Below, piece after piece: positions 35,388 through 47,290 of a stretch of DNA of 64,000 bases. The notes below the pieces were generated by a model that was given only the letters and a program-made list of their open reading frames with translations, did not search any database and was not told the DNA's origin. The position numbers and the translations under genes were made by a program. The DNA lies in contig JADDOH010024973.1 in the NCBI GenBank assembly GCA_016648135.1, forward strand, positions 675,127 to 739,126, read 5' to 3'. Position 1 is the first letter of the stretch; every line of letters starts with the position of its first letter. Source of the stretch: Agrypnia vestita (Eukaryota > Arthropoda > Insecta > Trichoptera > Phryganeidae).

Positions 35388-35922
35388 TCTATACCTATAA
35401 AACTCAATGTCTGTCTGTTCTCTATACAAATCCACACCGTTTGTCCGATTCGATTAAAATTTTGCAAACTTATGCTTTACAACCCGGCGGGTAACATTGG
35501 CAACATTTCCTCCTACTCTCTTACTCCTTCCCCTCCCCCTGACATATTTTCGATGCAAATCTGTACCGTTTGATCGATCGGACACAACATTTGGAAACTT
35601 ATTCATTAGAACTCGGCGGGTAACATAGGCAACATTTTTTCCCTATTCTCTTACCCCTTTCCCTCCCCCTGACATATTTTCGATGCAAATCTGTACCGTT
35701 TGACCGATGGGACTCAAAATTTGGAATTTTATTCTTTAGGATCCGTCGGGTAATGTATTTGACATTTCGCCCTATTCTTTTAACCCTTCCCTTCCCCCTG
35801 ACACTCACCTTGATATATTTTGGATGCAAATCTATACCGTTCGAATCAAACCTTTGTTTACATCCACAAATTTATTTTCAACTTAATCCATAACCCGTGC
35901 AACGCCGGGTACGAACAGCTAG
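35388..35922 (+). mobile_element. Non-autonomous Helitron, both termini present
   Basis: The element starts TCTATACCTATAAAACTC and ends in a CCCG...CGGG hairpin (ACCCGTGCAACGCCGGGT) followed 8 nt later by CTAG. It lies exactly between A (35,387) and T (35,923), the expected Helitron target. The interior has tandem units of about 130 bp, with TGACATATTTTCGATGCAAA at 35,540, 35,670 and a third with a 20-bp insertion at 35,799. No Rep/helicase is encoded. A truncated relative is at 820-1,222. Confidence 0.82.
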
Positions 35923-37672
35923 TATAAATTATATAAATTCTCTTTGATAACATCTCAGTAGATTTTTGTGAATAATAAATTATTATTTTAAATAATTCAA
36001 CAAAATTATGATTTTCCGATTGTGCCCGACGTGGTATATACGTAATTAATAAAGGCGCGTCCATGTGATTAATTTCTGCTCATGTGTATTTAATTTTAAT
36101 ATAAAGATTTTCCTAAGTCTATTTCTTTCGTAATGTCTATCATCTAAATCAAATAAAATGTTAGAGAGAAAATCAAAGCATGCTTCAATATATTAAAAAG
36201 AGTGAAATATTAAATATTTTTACATCCTTATATAAGTTAAGAGAAAAATACAATACAAGGAATATTTTTACAAAAATGTATGTGTATTTAATATCAGTAT
36301 TTTCTTCTTGTATTAGGTACTGAAAGTGATTAATCATCGAAATGCTTGAAATCTGCATTTAAAACAAAATGGGTTCAATTCGAACCATAATTTAATTTCT
36401 TTTAAGTCTTCATGCAACGATTGTTTCAGAGAGCTTATTATTTGAACAACAAATAAAGAAAAAAGATTCATAACACATTCTTTGTCGCTGTCTGCAACTG
36501 CAACACAATTAATCTTGCATGATGCATTTCTCCGCAGATCTCATCTCATCGCCATTATTTGGTCAAAGGGAAGTGCCATTGTCTGCAAACTGGACGCGGT
36601 AATTTATCGTCGCATAGTGCCAAAAAATATTCACGATATGTTGGATAATTGCTTAAATTGATAAGTGATGCGGGCTGTTAAATGATGCTTGCGATTTCGC
36701 AATTAAATGGCAGCGACCCAATAAAAAGCTCAAAACATCAAAATAAATTATTTAATTCTACGACAATGAAAGTCAATTGACAGTATGCAAGTGATGAATG
36801 ATTCGAATTTATAAATCGATGAGGGTATTCAATAAAATACTGCTACGATCGGCATCGGATATTAGATCGTTGTTAAATATACATACTCACCTAACGTCGT
36901 AATATTGGCCAATTTTTGAATTGGTATGAATATTGGTTAATTTTTGCTTTATTTTTAAAATGGGTATTATTTTGTTCCCTTTCATTTCCCTCTCAACAAC
37001 AGGTGTAAAAGACAACTATTATTTAATGATGTTACTATTTTTTTTTATATATTATAATACTTCTAGATTTGAAAATGTCAACCTGCTGTTGAGTTTGCTT
37101 GGTAATAAAATGTCAATTAATTCAAAATCTGATTGTTGCGTTTTTTTTTTCAATTTATATATTGAGCTGAAGATTCCCCTAGCTATCACCTGCGATGCGT
37201 TAATAATTCGAATGCGGCATATACCGATTTCACCCAAAGCATTGAATCGACGCCAACGAAAACACGTAAAGAATCCAACAAATGTATTTTTCTTTCTTTC
37301 TCTGGCATCATTACAATTCTTTATTGTAATATTTACAACGTCAGATTTTATATCCACACAGCACTGCAAGGGAGTGAGCCCACGCGGTGAGTAAATCAAT
37401 AGCCTAATATCTCAAGGGGGAATATCCACGAAAGAAAATGCCTCAAAATTCACGTCTGATATCCAATAATCATAAATAAATGGGTGGGGGCTGGATTGGG
37501 GTAGCTGGCAGCTGACTTATCATTCCGGGGAAGCATCATGTCCATATCGGAAGGATGCGAGCTCCGAACGTCTCTATTAAAAATGTTTTTTATATTTATC
37601 TCTTTATGTGGCTGCAATATTTTAGCCGGGTTTCCGTTATCAAAAATTGTTTCAGAGATAAAAATATTGTTA
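35923..37672. other. Sequence without recognised genes, with candidate conserved patch
   Basis: A patch at about 36,520-36,730 (AAATTGATAAGTGATGCGGG, TTCGCAATTAAATGGCAGCG) has balanced composition and looks non-repetitive, as regulatory DNA might. The overlapping frames of 153 and 115 codons (36,933-37,399) are not recognisable. Confidence 0.42.
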
Positions 37673-37837
37673 ATAATTTATATAAAATAATTTTGTAAAC
37701 ACCTCTTTTTTATTGAAATAAATTCAACATGTCTCGAAGCCAATGGCTTCTTCGTCAGGATTGCCATTGGCTTCGAAACATGTTGAATTTATTTCAATAA
37801 AAAAGTGGTGTTTACAAAGTTATTTTATATAAATTAT
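37673..37837. mobile_element. Fold-back element family A, copy 2
   Basis: Arms of about 74 bp (37,673-37,746 and 37,762-37,837) differ at only a few positions, around a loop TTCTTCGTCAGGATT. Landmarks are TTTTGTAAACACCTCTTTT, TATTGAAATAAATTCAACAT and TCTCGAAGCCAATGGC. It shares the TATTGAAA-(A/T)n-CAACATGTTTC-AAGCC order with 12,230-12,378, so the two are one family at some divergence. Confidence 0.8.
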
Positions 37838-38929
37838 AATTATGTCACCACAAAATAATTTTGTTATATTTGAAGAAGAAGAAGAAAAAAAATGTTCTTT
37901 ATTTTTGGCTGATGTGTTGGTGTTTTTAAATTATTTGTGGATCCAACTATATACCACGTTTACCACTTACTTATTTATTTTTTATTTTTTTATTTTCGTT
38001 CACGTTTCGTTCAAAAAAGTATTTACCTACTGCACAGCAGCACATATTATGTATTTTACACTAAACACTTAAAACTTATGACTTTCAATTCGTTCATAAT
38101 TGATTCAATTTAATATAAAACATATCAAATATCCAATTCCACTTACTCAAATAGTAATTCTCTGTTTGACCATTTTATAATCGCACATTTATAAGCGAGT
38201 CGATTCCCTTCTTATTCAAGAATGTTTTCTGACAATTATTATAAAATAGCTTATATCGATTTGGGATACTTTCTTACTGTTATGCACTGTCTTTTCGTAC
38301 ATTTAACTACTGCAGTCAACCAGCTTTCGTATTTTGCGAATGGTTATGTTTGCCTTTAGAACCAAGTCTGTAAATATTTTGTATTGGACATTATTATAAA
38401 ACTTATATACTTCTATTTTTAAACAAAAATTTGTTAAATTTTAAAAAGCCTCACACCCCCCACAGTGTTACGAAACAATCTGTGATTATTAAAAATATAT
38501 CCTGAAATCCAGGAAGAGGAAAATTTATGGGGCAGGTCCGAGGAGTATCCCTCGACATATGAATGTCTTGGGGATCATTACAACCTGACGGATAGTAAAT
38601 TTCGCCATTACATATTATGAGTTATGGCACAAGTGGAATGCAAGGGGGGTGCAATTCATTCCACGCATCCTAGTGGAAATTAGTTTTCCTGCAAAGCGTA
38701 ATAACTTCCAATACATTTTGGAGAAATAAATAACAAACTTTCTACGATTCAATAATTACCGATATTTTTTGAACTAAAATGTAAATACTTAATATTTGAG
38801 GATAATATTTTTTATCTTTTGTAATTGTGCATATTTTATTTTAATGTGTTCCCTAATATTTTTGGTGTCATTTAAAAATACATATTTTAAGTGATGTAAT
38901 AAAAATGTTTAATATTATATAACTAACCG
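37838..38929. other. AT-rich sequence, nothing recognised
   Basis: Contains a short palindrome with GTGGAATGCA / TTCATTCCAC arms at about 38,634-38,665. No gene recognised. Confidence 0.4.
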
Positions 38930-39200
38930 TACATTCGAGAAAAATTACGAAACATGAAATGGTTCGCGTGTTTGCTAAGCCCTTGTATGTTTAGTATATT
39001 TTTGATGGTCCACGGAAGGCGGTGGTAGCAATATCGCTAGGGTGCCGCGCTGGCACACGCGCGTCCGAGGTTCTCGCCCTACTTCCGACCGTGTAATTTC
39101 GTTTATTTGGCCGTGAATCAGAACGAAATTACGGACGTTACAGGAAGTTAAGGATAGACAGACAGACAGCAGACAACAAACTTATGATGTTTGATAAAAC
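38930..39200 (+). mobile_element. SINE family S2 copy
   Basis: CTAACCGTACATTCGAGAAA, ACATGAAATGGTTCGCGTG, TTGCTAAGCCCTTGTATG, GATGGTCCACGG, a tRNA-like segment with TCCGAGGTTCTCGCCC, then GGCCGTGAATCAGAACG, ATTACGGACGTTACAGGAAG and GACAGACAGACAG. Confidence 0.72.
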
Positions 39201-40569
39201 CCTCAAACCACGAGACTGTAGAAATAGAAAGAATTACACATAATTGAGAATTTAGCAGCACTCTGATCGTTTAACAGTAAATTGGAACTTACTAGAAGGT
39301 TCCACGGTGGAAATGCCGACTAAATTCGCGAAACATCTGGAAACCCGAAACGGTATATAAACGGAATGACGCCATTGAGGAACATGACACAGTTAGTGCG
39401 TCATTGTGATAGAATTTGATGTCATAGAAGCGGTCAAATTGTGAATCTGTGAAATTAATCATAATCAAGGGATAGACAAAAGAATAGCAAAATAGAAAAA
39501 TACCCACCTACATACATATATACCTACATGTGGAATAATCTCAAGTGTGAAATCAGTCCGAGTCACATAATACTCTTCAAGTTAAGTTATTGTTCGGTGA
39601 TACAAACTTATGTTAAAATAATAGTAAAAAACAAACCCAAAAGATAGTCAAAATCTTAAAAGCACAGATCATCACGTTAAATAATATTTTTACTATAGTA
39701 GCATGTAGATATTAAAAAATTTTGAAATGTATGAAATCTGTTGGAAAAAATATTAACAATTTATTCAAACACTTCTATATTCTTTTTAGTCAATGTTTTC
39801 AAATTCATCGTAAATATTTTATATCGCGTCAGCGAGTCCAGACATTCGAAAACAATGTGAATACTAAAATCCACTTGGTACAGAGACTTACATACGTACC
39901 TATGAGAAATACGAAGAAATATAAAGAAAATGGTTTAAAAGGAAAGATAAAACTGGAGGCAAGTCCATCCATGCAAATTCCGTCTCATATTATTCAAAGT
40001 TTATCATCCGTGAGAGGATTCATATAATAACACGAGCAGTTTTGTCTCCGGCCACTGAGATAGGCATCTGTCTCGTTCGCCATCCCTCTCTAAACCATGC
40101 ATTCAGAGGCGAGATAAAGCGAGACACACGGAAGTGAAAAATATGGGAGAAAATTTTTATGCGAAAACCCAATAAGTAAATATTGGAATAGTAATAAATA
40201 AGATGATAAAAACTTTTTAACTGCAGAAGCAATGTTTTTATTGCTTTGCTAAGTGATTTTTGTTAAATTGGATTGAATTTTTTCTTTCGCATTCTTGATG
40301 ATGTATGTGTTTTGGGAATCAAACCAGAATATACAGTAATATTACGTTATTTATATTAATACGTTTAGATGTAAACTATGATACCATGAAAACTATAAAC
40401 ATTCGTGAAAAAAATATTATTTTTAACAGAAAACATTGGGTAGCTGATGTAATTTATTGTCATCGATACATAAATTTTATTTATTTTAAAATTATTCTAT
40501 TACCACATTAATTTTTTCGACAGAATGCATTCATATGCCTTTCAATTTAATTTTTAGTGCTGACATAAT
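39201..40569. other. AT-rich sequence, nothing recognised
   Basis: A 101-codon plus-strand frame at 39,722-40,027 is lysine/asparagine-rich, as expected by chance in AT-rich DNA. No similarity recognised. Confidence 0.4.
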
Positions 40570-40787
40570 CAGGGGCGTGCAGTGAGAACAAGAAGCATGA
40601 CTTTTTCTTCAGCACAGATTTTGAAAAGAAACCGAAATAAGAGATACGTCCTATCACAATAATTAACATAGTATTCGGATTTTAATATTTCATAATAATA
40701 TTCTGAAATATAAATGTTTTATTTCGATTTTTTTCCAAATATATGTTTAGATGAAAGCCAAGCTTCTTGTTCTCACTGCACGCCCTT
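40570..40787. mobile_element. hAT-like MITE
   Basis: The left terminus is CAGGGGCGTGCAGTGAGAAC and the right GTTCTCACTGCACGCCCTT. These are near-perfect inverted repeats, extending inward to AAGAAGC / GCTTCTT. The CAGGGGCG ends are hAT-like. Flanking octamers GACATAAT (40,562-40,569) and GCTATAAT (40,788-40,795) agree at six of eight positions, an eroded 8-bp target duplication. About 218 bp, non-coding. Confidence 0.7.
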
Positions 40788-42237
40788 GCTATAATTGATA
40801 TGAGAGATACCTCACTGGATAAAATAACCTTTAAATTTTTAACATAAAATTTTTGTTAAATGCTGGGAACTATCGTAGGTACTTAAATGACAAAGTGATT
40901 TCAAATATAATACATGCCAGTAAAAATCGTATTTAATGCCGTCCCTGTAAAGTTGAAAAGTGCCTGTAATCATCCTTATAGGTTATTAGACCATTAAAAG
41001 CCATTCTCTAGTCCATGGTAAATTTTCCTCAGAAATCGTTCATCATGAATACGTCATTGTTTCCAATCATAATAATCCATACACAAGTCATTAAAAAAAA
41101 TTCCTGCACATACTTTCTCGTATACATACCTTTCTTAAACTACAAATATTCATACACATGCACACCCACACCCCGTCAAACCTTCAAGCAACAGCAAGAT
41201 TTCTCCACAACCCTTTTTGAAAGTATCAATCACGGCTAAATTAGGTAGAAAAATATTCAAAAAACATTCCTTGTAACTTGATGATAATCTTAATAGATAG
41301 GGTTAAGTCACGGAGCATATTTCATAAGCGGGGCGAGCAGCCCTTTAGCGATGTCAAACGGGAGACCCTCGCCCCTGAAATCCTGCCCGGAAGCTTTATA
41401 CTAATAATTTTACACCCCATTACGCCGTTCATCTTGCATACTGCGGGGCGCGGCTTCCCGGCTCTTCCCGGCTGCTCCCGGGGCCGGGCATAAAAAGGGT
41501 GATGATTTTCCCAAAACCGAATTGAAAATCCCAATTTTACGCCGTTCGATATGCCGCTACATATTTCCCGAGTTTATATCGGCGCGCTTAGGACCTTATT
41601 TTATATTCCCGGGTTCGGCGACGGGGCGCATCAACTCCGAATCTCTTTGTTTATGTTACGTTTGCCCCGCGAATAAATCGCGGTGGAAAATGATAAAACA
41701 GAGAGCTCAGCCGAGAAAATTTTCATTTTCGCATATTGTGTACAAAATCGTAAAGTTTATTTGTGTGTTATTCAGACTTTACGCCCGCCTCGCGAATGAC
41801 AAAGGGGTTCCACTGTTTTGTGCTTATCTCAGATTTTCGGATGTTTATCATGGAGCATTTGGGGAATTTATTTTTCCCAACCCGGTATACTAACATTTTA
41901 TTTTTGCGCGGCGGTATTTGAAACTTAACAATAAATTATTTTTTTGCGCGCGAGCCTCCCATACAAAATTTTACCGCCTTCAATAAAACACACCTACCAC
42001 TAATAACACCGAAAACATACTCCCCATTTTCAATATTCAAAAAATACAGATGGTTTCAGGTACGGGCTCGATTGTGTTAGTGTGAATATTATGCATATAT
42101 TTTGGAAAAAAATCGCTATTCAATATTTAACTAAAGGAATCGCGGGTAGTGGCTGTGGGAAGCCAAATGAAAACCCTGGAAATTAATTATCGATTTATTT
42201 ATTTAAAATTTTCTCTAGTTTTCACTACCGTTCAGAA
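40788..42237. other. Large GC-rich island with long frames, no recognised gene
   Basis: From about 41,310 to 41,900 the sequence is GC-rich (CTTCCCGGCTGCTCCCGGGG) and single-copy in the window. A TATA-like GGCATAAAAAGGG lies at about 41,487. A 123-codon plus-strand frame (41,522-41,893) and smaller opposed frames are present, but none resembles a known protein. Promoter or enhancer DNA is more likely than a gene; I cannot exclude an unrecognised exon. Confidence 0.4.
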
Positions 42238-42386
42238 TCTTCTGTGTGTAGTTTTCTGGGATATTTTGACATGTATTTCTTACCCCTCTGGTTGACGACG
42301 TTTTGGATCACATTGCAGGTTCCATCATCAATCAAAAAGATCAGATATACACGGCAAAATATCCCACAAAAACTACACATGGAAGA
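42238..42386. mobile_element. Fold-back element with ~40-bp arms
   Basis: Left arm TCTTCTGTGTGTAGTTTTCT then GGGATATTTTG; right arm CAAAATATCCCACAAAAACT then ACACATGGAAGA. The 70-bp loop contains GACGACGTTTTGG and CATCATCAAT, the same kind of centre as at 4,807, 26,578 and 54,005. Confidence 0.72.
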
Positions 42387-43417
42387 TGTATCAATTGTTT
42401 TAATAAATTCACAAAGTCACTGGACAGGAATTGAATTTAAGCATTATTCTGTAATTCACATTATTTTGCAATTAATCACTCGTCTATGAAATACTTTATT
42501 GTCGCTTGCTAGAATAATCTGTTTCATTCTCGCAAGTAGCAAGTAAATACTCCGCCCGGTATCTGTCGCTTCGATTAATCTGCGCGTTGGTAACATTGCG
42601 ATTATCTCTGATAAAGTTTGTTAAACGTCAAAACAATCAACAACTCTCCTCGGTACTGGATCCGCTTTTTATACGAAACACGATGGTTTTTCGAACCTTT
42701 GAGATTATTCTATATATTACTTGTATTCGCAAGAATTTTCCCATCACATCCAGATTGTTCCAGATGTTAACGAGTGTTGTAGGGCATTCCAAAATGTTAC
42801 GAAATGTTTGAGGATTTGGACCTTGTTATTCTCGAGAGGCTCTGACAGTGCGCAAACATCTCGTTACAGTATATAAAAATCTGACTACAATAATCGTGAT
42901 GAAAATATTGCAAGAAATATATTTTATTCCAGTTTGTTACGTAGAAATAAATACAGCTCACATCAAAGAACTAACTTACTACGCGCGATACGTGTATTAT
43001 CACAGAACCTATCAGTAGCCGATTTACATTGTAGCGGAGCGGTCATTTTATAGCTTATGATATGAAATGAAATATTCTAAGATAACTCACTAGAAAAAAA
43101 TATATTTAAATTGATTCGTTTGACGTTTTTAACATATGACAGCATAAGAATAATTTATGTACATTTTCGAAAAAATACAAATACATATTAAAAATTAAAT
43201 TATTTTTTGTCGGGAAGCTGCGTTGTCGGGTAGTCGGCATGTCGGGCAATCGGCTGTCGGAAAATTGACCCAAACCTTCAAATGGATTATGCTAGAGACA
43301 TATGTAGTATTATCTCATGAACTAGTTAGCATACATAGATTTTCGCAGCTGGTAATGATAGCTTTATATTTTTTAATGTGGAGTAAAAAAAAAATAATAT
43401 ATATAATAAAATACTGA
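42387..43417. other. Sequence without recognised genes
   Basis: Mixed composition. GTCGGGTAGTCGGCATGTCG at about 43,217-43,243 is a short internal repetition. No coding similarity. Confidence 0.4.
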
Positions 43418-43670
43418 TTTTCAGGCGTATTTTAGTATATATGATAAAATATTGCCTAAGAATTTCATGTTTACATTAAAAAGTATACTGATAAAGTGTG
43501 GATGTTATTACGATGGAATTGGTGAACGTTGCACTGTGTAGAGTGCAGAGTGGATTACTTAAGCCAACTCATACAGGTTATAAGCCCTGGGCCATTGTAT
43601 AAAAATACTTCCACGTTTTTCATATTCATAGCTTGGTCTCTGTGAGACTTCTATAATTTATCTTAAACAT
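43418..43670. mobile_element. MITE family C copy
   Basis: TTTTCAGGCGTATTTTAGTA, then GATGGAATTGGTGAACGTTG, GATTACTTAAGCCAACTC, TATAAGCCCTGGGCCA and GGTCTCTGTGAGACTTC. The order matches 16,008-16,372 and, in the opposite sense, 47,140-47,290. Confidence 0.65.
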
Positions 43671-44286
43671 AAAGTATTGTATGAGGACAGATTGGGCCTT
43701 CGCTAGTCACTATTTATTTCCTCGATGGATCTTGGGTCCCCGATCTTCCTAGGAGAGAAAGAAGGTGATGGCGATGATGAAGTCAAATATTTAATAAAAT
43801 ATTTCAAATATTTCGTTATCGAGTTTGTATTTTGACGCCTTGTATGAAATGAGCTTCAACCCCTTGGTTGAATCCCAGCGCCGCCAAATAAATATGAGCT
43901 GCGATATCGGATTCCGAGTACAAATATCCATATGCAATATTATTATTTGCTCGGAGAGGTGGCGCGGTGTAAATATTGACGCGAGGCGAATAAATATGAT
44001 ATCGGAAGTGAGCGCGCATATGATATTACTTCTGGAGCTAATATATCCGCGAGGCTCGGGGGAGTTCTCCCCTTCGTCACCTAACCAAACTTTGACAATC
44101 ATATTATTAGGGATGCGCAGATTTATTTGTCAGAAGAATTTATAAGTATCGATAACCTTTATTCTTTCTACATTAATATTATTTAATCACAAGATAGTGA
44201 AACTCGTCTATTCAAATAATTTATTCAAAATAATTCATGATAACCATTAAAACGGATGGAGAAATTATTAACTATGTTTTTAACTA
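43671..44286. other. Candidate regulatory island with regular ATAT spacing
   Basis: 43,840-44,120 has alternating GC-rich and ATAT words: GCGATATCGGATT, CCATATGCAATATTATTATT, GGCGCGGTGTAAATATTG, ATGATATCGGAAGTGAGCGC. The 103- and 106-codon opposed frames are not recognisable. Single-copy in the window. Confidence 0.42.
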
Positions 44287-44355
44287 ACTTTATATTTTAC
44301 TACTCGAGTTTCGAGAGTATCAGAATCTCTCATCGACAGGTGAAGTATTAAACTG
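44287..44355. mobile_element. Fold-back family B, single arm
   Basis: One arm plus loop: TATATTTTACTACTCGAGTT, TCGAGAGTATCAGAATCTC, CATCGACAGGTGAAGTATTA. The partner arm is missing. Confidence 0.65.
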
Positions 44356-44726
44356 ACTACATTCATAACAGAAAAAAATTAGATGGATTAGGTGGAAAGA
44401 CATTTTTTTTTTAATTTCTAAATATTCAAACTTATTCATTATATTACCTTGATGCTTAATGGGATGGAATATTACATACATGAATGAAAATATTGATTGT
44501 TATCCATGGGGGTTCAACGTCTTTAACATTGAAAACAATCAAAGAAAAAGAAATGTTGGAAAAACGTAATAATTTAAAATGACCATGAATGCTTTGCCTA
44601 AAAAACTTCTTTAATGTCGTCTGCTCATATTAATTATATTCAATAAAACAAATTCATCATTTTTATTTTAATGACAATAGCAATTCAGATGCATACGAAA
44701 GGCTTCTCTAGGTAATTATTTTTCAA
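44356..44726. other. AT-rich spacer
   Basis: No feature recognised. Confidence 0.4.
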
Positions 44727-45010
44727 GTAACCGTACACCCGTGAAAATTCACGGAACATGAAATGGTTCGCCATCTTGTTAAGCCATAGTAATTATTGAG
44801 TACATTTTTGACGGTCCACAGAAAGGCGTCGGTAGCAATATGCGTTAAGCGGCTGGTTCTGGTTTGCTGGCCCGTGGTTCAAGCCCCATCTCCGTTCTTT
44901 TAATTTGTTTTTTTAGTTGTGAATTCGAACGAAATTACGGACGTCAAACGATGTTACGGGGACAAACAGGCAGACAGATAGACAGATAACGAAATTATTA
45001 AAATTATATG
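44727..45010 (+). mobile_element. SINE family S2 copy
   Basis: Begins AACCGTACACCCGTG with a small CCGTGAAAATTCACGG palindrome, then ACATGAAATGGTTCGCC, GACGGTCCACAGAAAGGCG, a tRNA-like GTGGTTCAAGCCCCATC B box, GTGAATTCGAACGAAATTAC, GGACGTCAAACGATGTTACG and a GACAGATAGACAGATAA tail. Confidence 0.74.
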
Positions 45011-45764
45011 AAACCTAATAGGACGTGGACTGACAATGATTTCTATGATAAATAACATCAAATATTAATATTTACATATCTTAAAATGAAAAAATTCATA
45101 AAAACCGTAACATAATTTATGTCGTCTCTGGTTGATATTATCATAATGTCATGATCATTATAATAAAGTAGGGTTTTTTCATTTTATATCAGCAAGACGC
45201 AATAAAACATTGGTAATATTTATTTTCAATGATAAATGCTAATCTTCTGTCTGTGTTTGTTTGGTTTGATTATTTATTAATACAATATTTTAGTCGTAAA
45301 AAACAATATTATTCAACAAAAAGTTTTAAACACACAATACTTTTTGTTGTATAATAATTCGATATTTCTGTATTTTCAACTCTGTGTATGTGTGGATGTT
45401 TTCAAATGTTCGTGGATATCTGTATTCCGATTAAACGTATTTAATTTTTTTTTAAACATGCGTACCTAGTAAGAAAAGTATAAATTATAAATACAATAAC
45501 TACGATGGCAACATATGGTGGATCCCTTGAACGATCTGGATGTTTAAACTTTCGAGAGACAAATTTTGAGAGTAGTTAATTTGACCATTTCATAATTGTT
45601 TCAAAGTTTAGAAGATCGTAGTAATTTTTTTAAACAAAAATTATCATAACCAGCCGTTAAATCAGACTGTGACCCAGGAAATATTCGTTAGTTCATGTGA
45701 GTACATTTTGTTGGTCTGTGGTCAATAACTTAATTTTGACGGAATATTCGTTAAAAATTAAATA
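45011..45764. other. AT-rich sequence, nothing recognised
   Basis: No gene or repeat recognised. Confidence 0.4.
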
Positions 45765-46245
45765 CAGTAGAGACTCGATTATCCGTACCTCAGTTATACG
45801 GATTCATGACTATCCGGATTGTCGATAAAATATCTTTGTGGGTAGTTTAATCCGTGCGTGCACCGACATGTCGCAACCGTGTTTACGCCCTGCGCGATCA
45901 CTGTCCGCGCGTTTCACCACATACCACTACCACAGTATTGGTGGTAGTGGTGTACGTAATTCCACGATAAGTTATATTAAGAAAAAAGCTGATTCAATTT
46001 TTAAATACACTTAATAAACATTGATTTTGGTTGATAAGTTTAATTCGCTTTTGTTGTTTTTGTTGTTTATAATAAACACCTAGAATACTGTGTACGCGCG
46101 AGGTACGTTATATTTCGAGAATTAATAATACATATGTAGGTACATGTGTACAAAAATTACTTTTCTTCATACATTCTGTTATCCAGATTTTCAGTTATCT
46201 GAATGCCGGATAACTGAATTAGTTCGGTTAATCGAGTCTCTACTG
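45765..46245. mobile_element. pogo/Tigger-like MITE
   Basis: Terminal inverted repeats CAGTAGAGACTCGATTATCC and GGTTAATCGAGTCTCTACTG resemble pogo/Tigger ends, which start CAGTA. The left end is preceded by TA as expected, but the right is followed by TT, so one duplication copy is mutated. Subterminal CGGAT/ATCCG words recur. A hairpin with exact 11-bp arms (ACCACTACCAC / GTGGTAGTGGT) lies at 45,923-45,951. No transposase is encoded in the 481 bp. Confidence 0.75.
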
Positions 46246-46774
46246 TTCAGTTTAATTACGGAAAGTGTCCATCATTTTATCTTAAAAAAAACATGCTTTT
46301 ATTTAATACATATAATAATATCTGAAATAATACGCGTAGAATATTAGAATGAATAAATAAAATCAATACTCCATGTAAACTGGCCTCTGACATAACCCCC
46401 TCCACAAATATGGCAATCATACATGTTTGCTGAACGCGAGGGTTCTCTATCAAAGTCAACCTATTGCCAGACATATTGTCTCAACTGCCGCGCGCTGTCG
46501 CGGTGTGAAAGGTCGCGGCAATAACACTGACAGACAAATATTTACTGCATCCCGCCGTCGGACAGTATATTGAATATTCCATCTGACGCGAGGTGGGAAC
46601 GTACGTTTATCGGTGTGACTGTCGCGAAAACAATACGGGAAGGTTCGCGCGATTGTGTTTGAGCCTTTATTATTGGATACGTCGGCAGTTCGTCGAGTAC
46701 TTTACTTTGTGGCTTTTCGAGAGCTGAATATTCTGTCCGACATTTGTTCAATATGATGTGCCAAACGTGTATCG
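46246..46774. other. Candidate regulatory island
   Basis: 46,380-46,740 is GC-richer and single-copy (AACTGCCGCGCGCTGTCGCG, CATCCCGCCGTCGGACAG). The short frames are not recognisable. Confidence 0.42.
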
Positions 46775-47290
46775 AATTAATCAAGATGAATTATAGATGT
46801 CTCACAGAGACGAAGCATCTATACGGGAAAGCGTGCAAACCTAAAAGTTTGTTATATTGTCACACCTTGCTTATATTATTAACAATCAACAGTGGAATGT
46901 TCATAATTGGCATAGTTTACTATTTTTTATCTTCTGTATGTTGATTTTAAGATTTGCTTTCAAATCAACTTTCCTAAAGATAAATAGGTAGGTTTATCCT
47001 AATTTTAATAATTTGGTCGTCCGCCCGCCCGAAACTTTTTTAAAATATATTTTATTATTTTTTTAAATAAATACTTATTCTCTAGGAACCTATATGAAAA
47101 ATGTCGTCATTTTTGACGTTTACAGCTGATAAATAAATAAAAGTATATATGGAAGTCTTTTTTGGGCGTCCACAGGATTTACGATCTGTCTTTAAGGCTG
47201 GCTTAAGTGATTACTTTAACAATGAGTTTCAAATCCAGCAATGTGTTCGTAGAACATACTAATAAAAATATTATGTATTGAATTACGTAT
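46775..47290. mobile_element. MITE family C copy split by inserted sequence
   Basis: 46,775-46,832 matches the outer arm (AATCAAGATGAATTATAGAT, GTCTCACAGAGACGAAGC). 47,140-47,290 matches the inner part (AAGTATATATGGAAGTCTTT, GGCGTCCACAGGATTTACGA, GGCTGGCTTAAGTGATTACT, CCAGCAATGTGTTCGTAG). The 300 bp between them is unrelated AT-rich sequence, either an insertion or a divergent interior. Confidence 0.6.

Noticed and set aside
35599..35829. 76-codon minus-strand frame with similarity to the 909-1,160 frame
   Set aside because: Both are translations of the same Helitron tandem unit, on matching orientation; not a conserved gene.
36933..37399. Overlapping frames of 153 and 115 codons on opposite strands
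   Set aside because: No recognisable domain, AT-driven residue use (F, I, N, K), and mutual overlap; consistent with chance openness.
41522..41893. 123-codon plus-strand frame in a GC island
   Set aside because: Openness is explained by higher GC; no domain or start context recognised. Kept only as part of the island description.
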